Shown here: in pieces, positions 12,950 through 25,321 of the stretch | How positions within the stretch are numbered: the stretch's first letter is position 1 | How the letters are laid out: each line of letters starts with the position of its first letter | Source of the DNA: Stercorarius parasiticus | Taxonomy: Eukaryota > Chordata > Aves > Charadriiformes > Stercorariidae | Direction of reading: 5' to 3' | Length of the DNA: 64,000 nt | Assembly (NCBI GenBank): GCA_013396915.1 | Contig: VWZL01000106.1 | Span: 653,240-717,239 of the forward strand | Notes under the pieces: model-generated | Told to the model about the DNA's origin: nothing | The model's database searches: none | Seen by the model: the letters and a program-made list of their open reading frames with translations, nothing else | Made by a program: the position numbers and the translations under genes

Positions 12950-14069
12950 CTGGAATAGCAAGGGAGAGAGAGAAATGTAGAAGTGTTGGTTAATGATATC
13001 ACTCTTTCTCCTCTGCCATGGGCCAAGGCGGTGATCATCCACCCATAAAACTCCACCCAGTCACGCCAGGGCAATCCCTCAACATCAATACTCCAGCACT
13101 CATGGTAGAAGGCTTCTGGTGACCCATGCTGGCGTTACCATGCAGTGGTCTCTAGCTGGGACTAGTTCTGAGGGCACTTGTACCCTATTCATCAGGGCCC
13201 ATGCACCCATTCTGATCTGATGTGGCCCCACAGTGACAGGAACACAGGAGTTAGCCTGCCCTCCTGCATTGTCCACACCAGCCAGTGGTGTCCTCCAGGA
13301 GGACTTCAGGATTGGGACTGTGGCCATGGCACATCTCCATCTCTGCCCTGCTGAAAGGCTCACCAGGGCACTAACCCCCTGTTTTAGCAGCACCCTGAGG
13401 GGAGGCTGAGACCTCATGTCTGCACCAAAATCAAACAGGAGAGCAGTGGGAGCACAGCTCAGAGGCAGGGTTATCTCTGCAAGTTGCAGGTTGGGACTGC
13501 AACCAACACTTGGGGAAACCACCCCAGCCAATATCACAAACTCAGCACTCTTTCTCTCCTATTGCATGCTCAGCTCTGGCTATCAGATGTCCTCCATACA
13601 AACACCAGGAGAATCTCCATCCACTGACTATGTCACAGACTCCATCACTTTTGCAGGAACTTGAAAGCAAGAAATGAGAAATGACAAGAGATTTTGGAAA
13701 TCACTGCAGGGAGCTGCAAAGGGCCCATTTTACACGTTCATCTTTCAAGAATGAAAGAAAGTGACTCTCCAGCCAGATGAACCAGGGTCAGCCTGAGTGA
13801 GCTGGCACTTCGGAAACATAATGTCACGTATCTATGCAGAAGAACCTGTAAACATTGAGTGCTCTGTATCTCCCAACTCAAATGCCAGTCTTCTGGAAGG
13901 TCACTGCTCAGGTGGCCAGGACAATGTCAGCCAGAGACTACCCAATGGGGATAAGGTGACAAATGCGCAAACCAAGGAACTAAGGCAGCAAAAGCTGAAA
14001 GGCAAAAAAAGTATGAGTTGCTCCAGCAGCAATGGGATGCTGCCAGATTTACAGTGTGTAGGCAGAAGC

Positions 14070-14245
14070 ACCTGGAACTGAAAGAAGGTAGATTTAGGTT
14101 GGATATTAGGAAGAAATTCTTTACTGTGAGGGTGGTGAGGCACTGGAACAGGTTGCCCAGGGAAGTTGTGGATGCCTCATCCCTCAAAGTGCTCAAGGCC
14201 AGACCAAAACCATTCAACCCAAGCCATTCTATGATTCTACGATAC
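14070..14245 (+). mobile_element. CR1 LINE 3' fragment
   Basis: This is a 5'-truncated CR1 end. It encodes the familiar C-terminal stretch of the CR1 polyprotein ([31 protein letters not shown]) and runs into the 3' UTR, ending in CATTCTATGATTCTA. The central 3' UTR is partly deleted compared with the 33.8 kb copy. It lies in SYNDIG1 intron 2, antisense to the gene. Confidence 0.88.
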
Positions 14246-15175
14246 TCTGTTCATCAGCAGAGCAAAGATCCCTAATCCAGTTACTCCAGGCTTTTTGTTG
14301 AGCTGGTAAAGACACAATTGAGTTACCCTCTTTGCAAACAGCTCTTCTGTCAGTCAGACAACATCACTGTCTTCATGATGCTAGAAAAATCTTAGGATGA
14401 AATAAGGCAAAATACATCCTGATGCAGCTGCAACCGCCTAAGTGACAAGAGACAGGAGGATCACGACTTCCCAAGGAATAGCAGCAGCAGGAGCTAACAG
14501 TCTCTTCAGGACACTGAGGGATTCACTCCTTGTCAGACATGGCATCTGCTTCCAGCGGTTTCCACTGCAATTGCACAGCCACTCCTAACCATAATGCACA
14601 GCGAATATTTACAGAAGGCAGCGCCTTTCCACTGCAAGTCAGGCTCTGTCTTGGAGACACATCTTTGTGCTTTAACATGAAAGATGGAATCTCAGCGAGC
14701 TCCACAGTCCTTCCCCTTGCCAAGTGAGCTGCACTCTCTGCAGCCTGTGTGAGGTGCTGCTGTGAGAGCAGATACCTGTGCAAATGGCCCTGTAGCAGAA
14801 CAGACACATCTCTGAAACCGTTGAGTACACAGTTTCCCCACACAAGTGGGGATTTCCTGCTTCGAATGGGTCCTTTGTCGCAAAAGCAGTTATTACAATA
14901 ACAACCCTCCACCTCCTCACTGACTACTGCTGTATGTCCCTCGCCAACACACTTGGAGGTCAGCTGAGAAGACAGCAGAGGATAAAGTAATCTCAGTCTC
15001 AGTTCATCCACAACCTTTTATGAGGAAGAGGTGACCTCAGGAGCACAGGCAAGACTGGAGTTACCAGGAGATCAGGCCCCAGAGGACATCTCACCAGAGC
15101 ACGAATTCCTGCAGAAAGCACAGTGCCCTGCCCAGATGAATGTTGATTACAGTGAATGACAAAGCAAGCAACCCA

Positions 15176-15214
15176 CCCTTCCCTTCCCTTCCCTTCCCTT
15201 CCCTTCCCTTCCCC
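15176..15214 (+). repeat. Pentanucleotide repeat (CCCTT)n
   Basis: There are nearly eight uninterrupted copies of a 5-base pyrimidine unit, in SYNDIG1 intron 2. This perfect array is likely polymorphic in length. Confidence 0.97.
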
Positions 15215-16484
15215 TCTGTTAATATGGGAAAAGGATGTGAAGACAACGGCCTATTTCCCCAGAGGACTAGGTGACAACCATCAGAGGGAAGGCTTTCACT
15301 GGGTGAACCAGCCGGCACACCCCCCCACAAGCTCTTTGTCTTATTTATGCATGTTTTTCGATGGCACACATCTCTGCAGCCCTAAAATGCATTAGGCACA
15401 AGCGATGTGGGCCGGACATAAACTGGATTTCTGCAGAAACTGTGGATGTGACAAGTGATGAAGAGGAGAAATTAACTTTGTTGGGAGAAAGGAAGTGCCT
15501 ACTTCCCAGACACAGAGTGCGTGGGATTTTGCAGCAGCTGGAATTTGAGTGCTGGACAATTGAACAGGATGCCTTGACCTCTGTGTTGAAGGGGGCTGCT
15601 TCTGACACTTCCCAAATGACCTGCACAAGCAGTCAGCCTTGATTATAACCGCAAACGTGGCCACCCTGGAGACTGATAGGGTGAAGCTGAAACATCGATG
15701 AATTTCAGTCCGTGAAATTCAACTAGCTGCTTCAGTCAATAGTAATGCTTCCTCAGCAAATGAGTGCAGAAGGGAGGGGAGAGACAAGAGGATGTTTAAG
15801 AAAGGGATACTGCACCTTGTAGACACCTCATTCCTGAAAGGACCATGGCTTGGGAGAAGGAATCACCGGGCACAGGGCAAGGCTGACTGTAGACAGAGCT
15901 GCGTGCAGGGTGTGTGCCCTGGACTGTGTTTCACGAGGCAGCGACCCTGAGAAAGCCACTAGACCAGAGTGTTCAGTCAAGAGCAAGCTGAAAATAAACC
16001 TTGTCTGTGATGGACCGCAGGAGGAGAGAACACGATCCACGGAGAGGGAAGGAAGGGTACAGTACTACAGACACGTACATACTGGGTCCAGTTCTGGTAC
16101 CACTATTTCCCAAGTATGCCGGAGAAATCAGGAATCAGAAGGCAGGTACATGCGTCACGCCACAAAAAATCAGCTACACAGGAAGAAATCAGAGAAGCCA
16201 ACTTCACTTGTAAGATAAATTTAAGACGCAATTTCATCACAGTCTGTAAGTGCTTGCATGAGTAGATAATTTCCGATCAGAGACAGGCTCTTTCATTTGG
16301 CAGGAAAGCAGAAGAAACCCCAGCAACTGAAAGCAGAACAGATGAAAAGCAGACACAAGGTGCAGATTTTTAACAGAGATGGTGATGACACTTTTCTGCA
16401 GTTGTAATGGATTTTCTATTGCACAAAGCCCTTTTTTAAATTGAGGCTTGCTATCCCTAAAAGCTATCTGCTTTACCACATTAT

Positions 16485-16575
16485 GAGTGAACAGAGGTTC
16501 TGCAGACAGCCTGCCGTGGGCTGCCTGTGACATACCGGAGGCTGGACTTGATGGTCACATTGTCCCTTCCAGTAT
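16485..16575 (+). mobile_element. Old CR1/L3-type LINE tail
   Basis: A 90-base stretch including GAGGCTGGACTTGATGGTCA, then a 'TTGTCCCTTCCAGTATTAAA' ending, resembles the 3' UTR end of old amniote CR1 elements ('GACTAGATGATCATAATGGTCCCTT...' type). No coding part remains. The identification rests on a short region. Confidence 0.5.
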
Positions 16576-18609
16576 TAAAACGCTAGGCACACCGGAGAAG
16601 TCAGACAACGTCTGCCGTGAACCACAGCTGCCAGCAACCTTTGATGGATGTTCAGGAAACAGCCCTTTTGGTATTACTCCTTTTTTCCTTCAAAGCAACC
16701 AATCCAGCAACATGCACACACTGCATACAAACCTAATTTCTGGTATGGCCCTGTGGGATCTACTTCAAATCCAGATGCTCCAGTGGTCTGTTTTTGACAA
16801 AGACCAACACATGATGCAGCTGCAAGATAATATGCACTCTGCAGCCCTTTCCTCTTCTCCAAGCAGCCTGAGTTCCCCTAAATGCAGCAGATGGCGAAGG
16901 CAGCGTGCTGGATGGTTGCTCTCCCACCAAGGGCTGTAGTTCATTACCACTCTGCCTCGACACACTTACTCCTCACTGCGCAGCATCTGGCTGATGCTTA
17001 CTTAAGAGGTGATGTCTCTAAAACCTGTTGCTATCACGGATTCTTTGTCCTGGTGGTGTATTATTTATTTAAATTTTTTGGCCTATTTATTTCTTTTTAC
17101 CATTTTGAGTTTTGCAATCACTCCCCTTCAATTTTAAAGATATTTAAATGATCCATAAGCCACTAACCCTGACCTGGTCCAACCTCTTCTTGTTTCCCCA
17201 GCTCCCAGTCTAAATTGCCTTGTCAGTCAAGCAGCCAGCCTTCTAGAAGGGGCTCACAGAGGTCTCTCCTTGCTTGGGAAGCTTTTCATATATAACCTTG
17301 CAAAATCAAAACATATCAGGGGCAAAAACCCCTGGATGCAGCTGTCCAAGCCCATTCTTCCTCCTGTCCCCCTGAATTTTGATCATCTCCCTTGTGACGT
17401 TTTCAGCCACAGTTACTCATCAGTAACTCTCATTCAACACGTTGTCACTGGAAGGGGATTACTGCAGACAGCAATAAACAGATCCATAGTAAAAGGGCCC
17501 AGCTGCCACAGCCTCCTAAATCACGCTCTTTCTCTGGGAGAGCAGTAATCATAGCCATAAAGTAAATATCCCTAATCTCTGTGTGAGTGACAGGGGCTCC
17601 CAACAACCCTGGGCAGTCATGGAGAAGGCACACATGGGTCATGGCACGCTCATGCCTTTGCAGGTGGGCCAGTGGCCACCACAGAGAAGTGGCTCTCAGC
17701 AGCTTACGCTGTCAGCTGGTGAGATGGGTGAAGCTGCGATGAATGCAATGCACTTCATCAATGTTATTGTTTGTGGCATGGGGGCATCACTTTAGGGCCC
17801 CCGCTCAGGTAGAGGAAGACCTCCACAGTCTGCAGACACAGGTTCCTGCCAGGAGGAGAGCAGGTGGTCCCTGCAGAGCAGATGGTCTCAGCACTGCCTG
17901 TAGAGGAAGACTAGGGAGATATCCCTCTTCACTGAGTCACTTCAACAGGAAGAGTAGCAGTACACAGCCAAAACTGGGGCGGTGACCCTTCATGATTGTC
18001 CTCTTTTTGCATTAGAGCCGACACAGCTTCCTTTGTGCTCCAGTCCTCAAAGTGTGCCCCATCCCCACCTTCTGCAAATGACAGCATGCAGCTTGTCCAG
18101 AGCTCACGCCACTGACGGGCTGGAGCCCAGGGACCTCACTGCGTAGCGTCAGTCTGACAACCCAGGGAGCTGATGATGAGAAAGGGAATCGCTCTGGGCC
18201 CTGGCTGCTATTAACAAGATTCATAGAAGGACACTTGGAGGCTGCTGAAGGTGATTTCCCAGCCATGCTCCCTTCACCTAGGGCTGGCTAATAAAGGTTA
18301 ATATCCCTTGGCAGGGCTCAGTATCTCCAGACTCCAGTGGCTTCTCCTTTAAGGGAGAAAAATAAATCAAATGCAAATGAAGGGTAATCACTCTTTAAAC
18401 CTGTTAATAATGTGCCTGTGAAGGAATCCAGGGACATAAAGCGTGTCCTATGGGGTCCATACGTCCAGTAGTCCATTGAGCTCTGTGCTCTGCCTTTGAC
18501 AGCAGCAGCAGGACATGACATAAACCCAGACACTTTGCAGTCCATCCCCTGTGCTCCCCCAGTACCCACAACTGTTTTGTAAGACATATTAGAAAGAAAA
18601 GCTTTGCCA

Positions 18610-19430
18610 GTTCCTTTTAATATCTGCTTATGGATTCCTCATCCATGAAACTGTCTAATCCCTTTTGAGCTTGCTGATCCACCACAACCTCTTGTGGCAG
18701 CAAGTCACCAAGCGTTCACTACTCCGTGTGTGAAGAACGATTTTCTCTTATCTGTCTTAAGCCGATCTCTTGCTAGCTCCCTCAAGTGTCCCTTGCTTCT
18801 AACGTTTCAGGTTTGGCAAACAGCAGGTCTGCATTCAGCTCGTCCTTTACCTTCATGATTTTGTGCAACAGGCTCATGCATCACCCCTTGGCCACCTTCT
18901 CTACAAAATGGAGAGTCACAATCTTTTTCACCGTTCCTTGTAAGGAGGCTGCTACTTCCTCGTGATCATTTTCTTCACCCTTTTCTATCTCCATTATGTC
19001 CTCAAGAAGTGGGGACCAAAATCGTCCAACCTGTTTAAGAAAATGGGTTGCACTGAGCTTCAATACAGCGGCAAAATGCTGCCGGTGCTCTGTCTTGTTC
19101 TCAAAACTCTTCTTTAAGATACACAACATTTTTGTGGCTTATTGGCTTGCCCTCCACACTGGTCTGTGGGACTTCACAGCACTGACAATGATTTCTCCAC
19201 AGTCTCTTTCCTGAGTTGTAGCTCAGTTACAAGCTCAGCATTGAGTTTACGTGGATTAGATTATTTTTCCATAAATGTACTAGTTTCCTTTTATTTACAT
19301 TGAAATGCATCTGCCACCATTCTGCCAGTCAGTTTTGTGCAGTCTTTCTATAGCTGTTTTCCACTGGCATGCCACCTGAGTACCCAAGAGAAATTAACAA
19401 TATGCAAATTTGGACAGGTCTAAGTTTCCA
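18610..19430 (-). mobile_element. Old CR1/L3-type LINE, reverse-transcriptase C-terminal region, decayed
   Basis: Read on the minus strand, the block order matches the old amniote CR1 type. It starts with a segment related to 'WQNGGRCISM' (the Trp/Met region after the RT active site), then the 'EKSLSVL' and 'ANKP' blocks. Next come a 'FGPHFLRT'-like block and an 'IEKGEEN..' segment. The 3' part reads as 'KTDKRK.FFTHGVVN.W', 'ATRGCGGSASSKGIRQFHG'. Many stops and frameshifts separate the pieces, so it is an inactive relic. It predates the young CR1 copies nearby. Boundaries are approximate. Confidence 0.7.
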
Positions 19431-19555
19431 GACACAAGCGCCCAAATGCCTCCATCTTTCCCTGTGACCTTATCCCATGTCCCTGTATTCTTCTAAGCAT
19501 GTGCCACAGGACACAAGAAACCAAAATGACGTTCACAGATCCACAACACATCCCC

Positions 19556-19665
19556 AGGTGAGCTTGGGCAAGACACTTATTGCACCATTGTCTTTAGTTC
19601 CTCAGGTGCAGAATGGAGAAAATACCATTTTCCCACCTCACAAGAGCACTGCAATGACCACTGAA
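19556..19665 (+). repeat. MIR-like SINE relic
   Basis: The series GAGCTTGGGCAAGACACTTA, TTTAGTTCCTCAGGTGCAGA, ATGGAGAAAATACC and CCCACCTCACAAGAGC follows the MIR core order ('CTTGGGCAAGTCACTTA...CTCAGTTTCCTCATCTGTAAAATGG...CTACCTCACAGGG'). It lies between an old LINE relic and a CR1 copy. Confidence 0.6.
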
Positions 19666-19904
19666 TTCATTAGTGAAAACAAGGTGTGAGACCCTGAAGG
19701 GAAATGGCCATAAAAGCAAATACCGTGCAAGACCTGCCTCAGATGTCATCCATGCTACAGCTGCCCCTGTCTGTGCTAGATTGCCTCTTTGCTGATGCCG
19801 CAGAGCTCTCTGGAAGGGGAACCCCACCATGTTCAGCTCCTCAGGAGGTGTCCAAACATGCTTTCAGGATACTACTCCCAGGGGAAGCTCTGGACAGAGC
19901 AGCT

Positions 19905-20315
19905 CAGCTCTTCAGGCTGAGAGAGTTGGGGTTGTTCAGCCTGGAGAAGAGAAGGCTCTGGGGAGACCTTATAGCAGCCTTCCACTACCTAAAGGGGGCC
20001 TATAGGAGAGATGGGGAGGGACTGTTTGCAAGGGCATGCAGTGATAGGATGAGTTTTAAACTGAAAGAGAGGAGATTTAGATTAGATATAAGGAAGAAAT
20101 TTTTTACTGTGAGGGTGGTGAGATACTGGAACAGGTTTCGCAGGGAAGTTGTGGATGCCCCATGCCTGGAAGTGGGGGCATCCACTCAAGTCAAGGCCAG
20201 AATGGATGGAGCTATGAGCAGCCTGGTCTAGTGGGAGGTGTCCCTGCCCATGGCAGGGGGGTTGGAACTAGAGGATCTTTAAGGTCTCTTCCAATTTTAA
20301 CCATCCTGTGATTCT
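19905..20315 (+). mobile_element. CR1 LINE 3' fragment
   Basis: This CR1 copy carries the end of the reverse-transcriptase polyprotein in one open frame ([20 protein letters not shown], then [30 protein letters not shown]). The 3' UTR follows (GGTCTAGTGGGAGGTGTCCC, a GATCTTTAAGGTC block) and ends near GTGATTCT. A short local duplication or insertion (about 20177-20192) separates the 'EVV' region from the 'CAAGGCCAG' motif. It is 5'-truncated, as is usual for CR1. Confidence 0.93.
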
Positions 20316-23300
20316 CAGCACAATGCAGGGCAGTCCAAGCCTGTGCAAGCTGGCCACATGGAGAGAAAGCATCCATGTTGTGGGGCTTGACGTGCATAAA
20401 CCCCCTCCAGAGACTTCTCTTTACATTGCAGAAAAGACATGGCCTGGAGGTGCTTGGGAATGTTGAGAAGAGGAATTAAATGGAACAGGACATGGCTTAG
20501 GATCCACCTTCTGTCTCCACACTTTTATGCTCGTGTCAAAGGGATGAGTTTCACAGCAGCATCCAGCAATTTGTAGGGAAAAAAAAAGAAGGAAGGTTTA
20601 GCTTGAAAGCACTACATTTCCTTTTTTCTTTCACTACCCAGAACATTCTATTTATTTCGTTTTCAGAGACCATTTCAGACATTGCTGGGAAAGAGAAAAA
20701 GGGTTTTAAGAGAGAGCTCAGATGTATTCTTTTATGCGACACATATGAATAATTCAATTTGCTGCCATCAATAGCTTGCATTTCTCTAAATAAGCCATCT
20801 ATCTAGGGGTTAGGAGGAAAACTAGCAGGAGTGTAATATGACAAATGATGTTTCTGGATAAAAGATGGCACTGCATTTACACATGAACTCTAACAGGAGG
20901 GTACTGCAGCTAGCGACTCATGTAATATTTCACTGCCGTCACATTTGACAAGTTGTCTGTCCATTAGTTGTGGCGTAAAGAACTCATACGATATTTATAA
21001 GCATTCCAGAGATACCTAAATACAGAATCATTTCATTTCAGGGGTGGGCACCGAAAAGGGAAGTTTAAAGCTTTGACAGAACGTACAGCCTTCTGCTTTC
21101 ATGCCTGGTAATTGCTGGAGCAAAGTGGGGCTGTATATGCTAATGAGAGCTGTTTCGGAAATGTTTTTCCCTCCAGACAATTATGATTTTCATAGGCAGT
21201 CTGAATAACATTGCACCAGGACCTGAAAAAAAAACTGCTAGAAAAAAAGAAAAAACAAAAAAGTTAAGCATGGCCACATAGTTGCAGCGATGTCTGGGAC
21301 CCTTGCTTAGGATGTCTCCTGCTCCCTGCTAGATCTCCCAGAGTCCCTGGACTTGAGGAGGGAAGAAGGTGCCTCCTTCTAGACGTTGGTGAGCTGGATA
21401 GACCCATCCTGAAGGGTAGGAGAGCAGCAGCCCCTGCAGCTTGGCTGGGTCAGCTCTTCAAACCAAAACCAAATTGCTGTCAGTCAAAGTAGATGATGTT
21501 CTTCAGAAACTCTATCCATGGCAAAGTTTTCTCCAGGAAAACAACAACCTTTCTGGCTATCAAGAGCCCAATTCTCTTCAAAAACGAAACCCTGGCAGAA
21601 ACACACTGACCATCAGGGTCCACAAAAGCTCCTCTCTGCGTGTGTCCATGGACTCCTGCAAGTACTGCATGGAGAGGACTGCTACAAAGGGGTGTGTTAG
21701 ATTTTTCTGCTGTTCTAAGAAACTAAATATCCAGTCATGAAAACCCCTAGGCAGGTGCTTTGCAATGACACAGGCAGTACCAGCGCGATGTGGGAGAGGC
21801 CAGAAACGGAACAACTCACAACCCCAAGGTTGTTCTATCTCCCAGAAGGCATTTTACTGAGATGCCCCAGTAGAGAATCCTCTTGCCTTGCCCTGTGAAG
21901 AACAGGCGGTAGCCCCCAGTTTTCAAGAGACAACAGCTCTTCTGCACAAAGCTCCCCTCTTTGCTGATGTTTGCAAAAAGGGGCTATTTTTAGAGTTTTT
22001 CTCACAGAAAGAAGTGCCAAAGCAGATACGTTCTGACAAAAAACCCTTACAAGAACTGAGCCCTGATCTGCTCTTATACTATGCAGCTCCCATCCCTTGA
22101 TGAGCTGTGGCATGACAGTCAATGTGGCAACGTACTCAGCAACGTGCCGTGCATCCTCGATGGCAGAATCAAATCCTTCACGGTTCTCACAGTGGGTTAG
22201 GAAAACCTTGCACCTCTGCTGCATCATCCTCTCTCGCTGTTCTCCTTTTAACTTCTGCTCCCTTGTCAGTAACCAGTGGGGAAAAAAAAGCTTTCTAGCG
22301 GGCCAGACTCGTGCTGTGTGATTCAGGTGCTGTTTTTCTCATTTGGACAGATAGGCAGGTTTTTGTGTAGTTAATAATCTGGCATGGTTCATTCCCCTAC
22401 TCAGTGCCTGCTGTCCTCAAATACTTTTCTTCCATTCCCAGAGTCTCAACACGTGAAGCTATGTCTCTAGTGAACCTCTGTACTAGCCAAGCCCAGCAGG
22501 CCCTCATGCATCTGGCCACATAGATACAGCATCTGTCCAGATGGGAACCAGAAGAGCACAACACAGCAGTCACCTTTTTTTGCTGGTCTTGTGCCTTCAA
22601 ACGCATCTCTCCTCTCCTCCCCATTTTTCTGCGCTACCGGATGCATCCACAGAATCTGGACCTTCTGGGATGCTGTCAGTTACTCCCCATGCTGAGATTC
22701 CTTGTGCTAACTGCAGTTGCTCAGCAGGTTGGTTCTCGGGGTCTGGTTTGTGGAGGAGCGTGAAAATCAGCACTGCAAAGGGCTGGCCAGGTAGCACAAC
22801 GATGGAGACTGATACTGGGCTAGAAGCAGAGGCTTCTAGCAATTCTAGCAATGCCTGTGTTTCCAGTCAGGCGGGCCCTTCCCCAGACCTTGCCTCATGA
22901 TCTCCTCCCTTTCTCCATACACCTCTCTGTCTATTGGCACAGCAGCACCCAGCGGGTTCAAGTGAGGATGGGAATCCGTGGTGCCAGACGCAGTACACCC
23001 ATTTAAAAAAGGACATGTATGACCTCAGGAGGCTACAGTCCAGAGAAACAGGAGAGAAAGAAGGAGGAGCCACGGAAAATAATGCACAACACTGTCACAG
23101 CATGGTACCAAAATTTGCAAAGACTCTCTCTTTTCTCCCCTTGAGATCTGGGAAGGGGAAGGATGAAGTCACTTTCCCCAGTTTCCTTCAGTTTTACAGG
23201 CAGTTTTCTAGAAACGCATGTTCTCTAGGAAAAGCTGATCAAGCTCCTGCACTACCACTTTGAAGAGACATCCTGATGGAGAGCCCAATATTGCAAAGGC

Positions 23301-24710
23301 ACCTTAAAAATCCCACCAAGAAAAGGGAAAATGTTTTTGGTATAAAACATTTTCCCGTGTCCTGTATAATTTCTTGGCCTTTTTTAAGCTATCCTCCAAC
23401 TTTTGGCTAAAGAAGGTCTTGCTGGATTTGGATTGGCAAGAGGAAGACCTTTTTTTTTTTTTTGCTGCCTAAATGTGAGGGCAGATGTGTCAAACACCGT
23501 TAGGCAATTACATGCCTGCTGCAGTCACTTGCATCACTACTGCACGAGAGAAACTAGGGCAAAAAGGCAGCAACTAGGGATTTTGTTTTGATTAAGAAAA
23601 CAAGACTTCCCACAGCCAATTTTGAAATGCTGTGGAAGGGTGTGATTTGAGCTAACACACTCACATGCCTCAGAGAGAAACTTTTGGTCTCCCTGCAGAG
23701 GCATTCAATACAGCATTACTGGCACACACTGGGAAAAACACCTCTCTCTCCCTGCCTTATCAATACAGAGAGAAAAGAGAATAAAAGAGAAGTTGGGCTC
23801 TTGTTGGGCTGCCCCTGTGCTGATCACAGGGTGACACATGGGTATTAGAGGAGGTGAAAATAGAAGTTTAAGGACTTGTTAGGTCTCGGTGGAGAAAACT
23901 CCTGCAACAGAGAAACAAAATAAAATAGTCTCTTGATCTCATTTTGGAGATTGGAATTGAAGCTACGCCTTTGCTCTGGACAGCCACACAGTCTTTGCCA
24001 GGTTAGGAGTCTGCATCCAACACTGGAGAAAGTTTTGGGATCAGCAGCATTACGCACCCCCTCCATTTCCACACACACTGGCAAACTGTGCTGCATTTGG
24101 GCGGCTGGTTTCAGCCAAACACAAAAAGATGTTTTTAAAGTAAAAAATGCATCATTTGAGAAAGAATGAAGTTGATTTCCATAGTCTTCCCCATTTGGAG
24201 AACAAAATGTATCTTACTTTACTGCGAGCAATCAATGAAGCACAGGAATCTAAAAGAAAACATTGCATTTGGGATCTAATGAAGTGTTTCACTCCATGAG
24301 AAAAAAGAAATATCTTTTATTTCAGAGACGTGGGATTCATTGCAGCTTGAAACCCAAAGACTTCTGATTTTATGTTCATTTGGAGACAGAAATGTTTTGT
24401 GTTTAAGCCAGTATGCAAAACAATCTGCTTTATGCCCAGTTCAAGTCAGGAGGAAGTAAGAGATGATGTTGGCCTGCTGAGTAAGACAAGCTCCATGTTC
24501 ATGGGCAGATGCTCCTGGCCCCGACCTCACAGAGCACTTAAGCACATGGGTCTTCAGTTTCTGACCAGCCCATTCAGAGGCAGGAGGGAAATGTTGATCT
24601 CCATTAGGGCCAGTGGGAATTTTGCCATTAGTATCCACAGAGTTGGGACTTTGACCAACAAATAAAGATGAGCGATCACGCACTGTCCTGGATGGAGAAG
24701 AAAGTGATAC

Positions 24711-24771
24711 AGCTGATCCCACGCAGACCAGCTTCGCAAGCAGCTGATCCCCTGCAGACCAGCTCTTGGAG
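24711..24771 (+). repeat. Imperfect 31-base tandem duplication
   Basis: Two adjacent copies share AGCTGATCCC, then GCAGACCAGCT, with a 31-base period and a few mismatches. They lie 70 bases from the SYNDIG1 exon 2 splice donor, on the intron side. Confidence 0.85.
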
Positions 24772-24841
24772 GCTGTACACTTAACCCCAAATATGCCCTC
24801 CTCCTCCCAGCCTTCCCCACATATCCCAAATGACATCTGAC

Positions 24842-25321
24842 CTCTAGCTCCTGGAAATCCTCCTCTTCCTCCACATCATAGGAGAGAGTGTGAATCTTGA
24901 TGTCATCCGCTGAGAGATCGATGAACTTGCTGTCCGGGTACTCCAGGCTGTCTTTGGTGGGAGAACGGTCCTCGATGAAGGTGGTTTCACAACACTCCGA
25001 GCCGATGCTTTCGCCCCATGAGCGCAGCACGTTCTCCGAGTAGAGGATGATGTTGGGCCGGTAGTGAGACTCCACCGTCTGCTGCAGCATGTTGGGGTCC
25101 AGGAGCTGCTGCACAGGGTCGTTCCTGCCCTTCTCCAGGCAGCTGGGAGAGGAAAGGCTGCCCGCTCGGTGGCTCTGGTACTGGGGGGTCGGGTACACAG
25201 AGACCAGACCATCTCGGCTCTCTGCCACTAAGTTCCTTGTATTAATTAAACCATTCCTTTTCCCAGCTTCAGCGATCTTATTGTGCATTAGCACGCTGTT
25301 CTGCTCAACCAAGCCATCCAT
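24842..25321 (-). CDS. SYNDIG1: SYNDIG1 first coding exon (residues 1-160), synapse differentiation-inducing protein 1
   Basis: SYNDIG1 is a neuronal type II membrane protein of the dispanin/CD225 group (with PRRT and IFITM proteins). It associates with AMPA-type glutamate receptors and promotes excitatory synapse maturation. This exon encodes the cytoplasmic N-terminal region. The translation runs from MDGLVEQNSV at 25321 to the acidic DVEEEEDFQELE just before the splice site. Recognisable SYNDIG1 blocks include KRNGLINTRNL (about residues 21-31), ESRDGLVSVYP, YRPNIILYSE, CCETTFIEDRSPTKDSLEYP and FIDLSADDIKIHTLSYDVEE. I recognise these from knowledge of the vertebrate family. The exon ends GAG|GTCAGA (GT at 24840-24841), in phase 0. 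The ATG was chosen because it gives 160 codons, which with 46 in the next exon and about 52 in the last makes the usual 258 residues. A pyrimidine-rich acceptor lies about 12 bases upstream of the ATG. Reading through the donor extends the frame to 24554, but that part is intron. Confidence 0.97.

Larger units (their letters stand above)
12950..24841 (-). other. SYNDIG1: SYNDIG1 intron 2
   Basis: This intron is bounded by GTCAGA at the right end and TTCCAG at the left end (minus-strand reading). It is about 11.9 kb long. It contains a CR1 fragment at 14.07 kb, a pentanucleotide repeat at 15.2 kb, old LINE relics at 16.5 and 18.6-19.4 kb, a MIR-like relic at 19.6 kb and a CR1 copy at 19.9-20.3 kb. 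A repeat-free block follows at 20.7-21.2 kb. The interval 21.3-24.7 kb shows only chance ORFs and simple runs. Confidence 0.9.

Noticed and set aside
19704..20231. 175-codon ORF
   Set aside because: Its C-terminal half is the CR1 polyprotein end and its N-terminal half is unrelated flank; not a host gene.
24554..24841. Extension of the SYNDIG1 frame beyond the exon
   Set aside because: It follows a GAG|GTCAGA donor, lacks SYNDIG1 similarity, and the next exon joins in phase 0 without it.
24844..25212. 122-codon minus-strand ORF in another frame over the SYNDIG1 exon
   Set aside because: Shadow of the real exon; Ser/Thr/Arg-rich with no family match.
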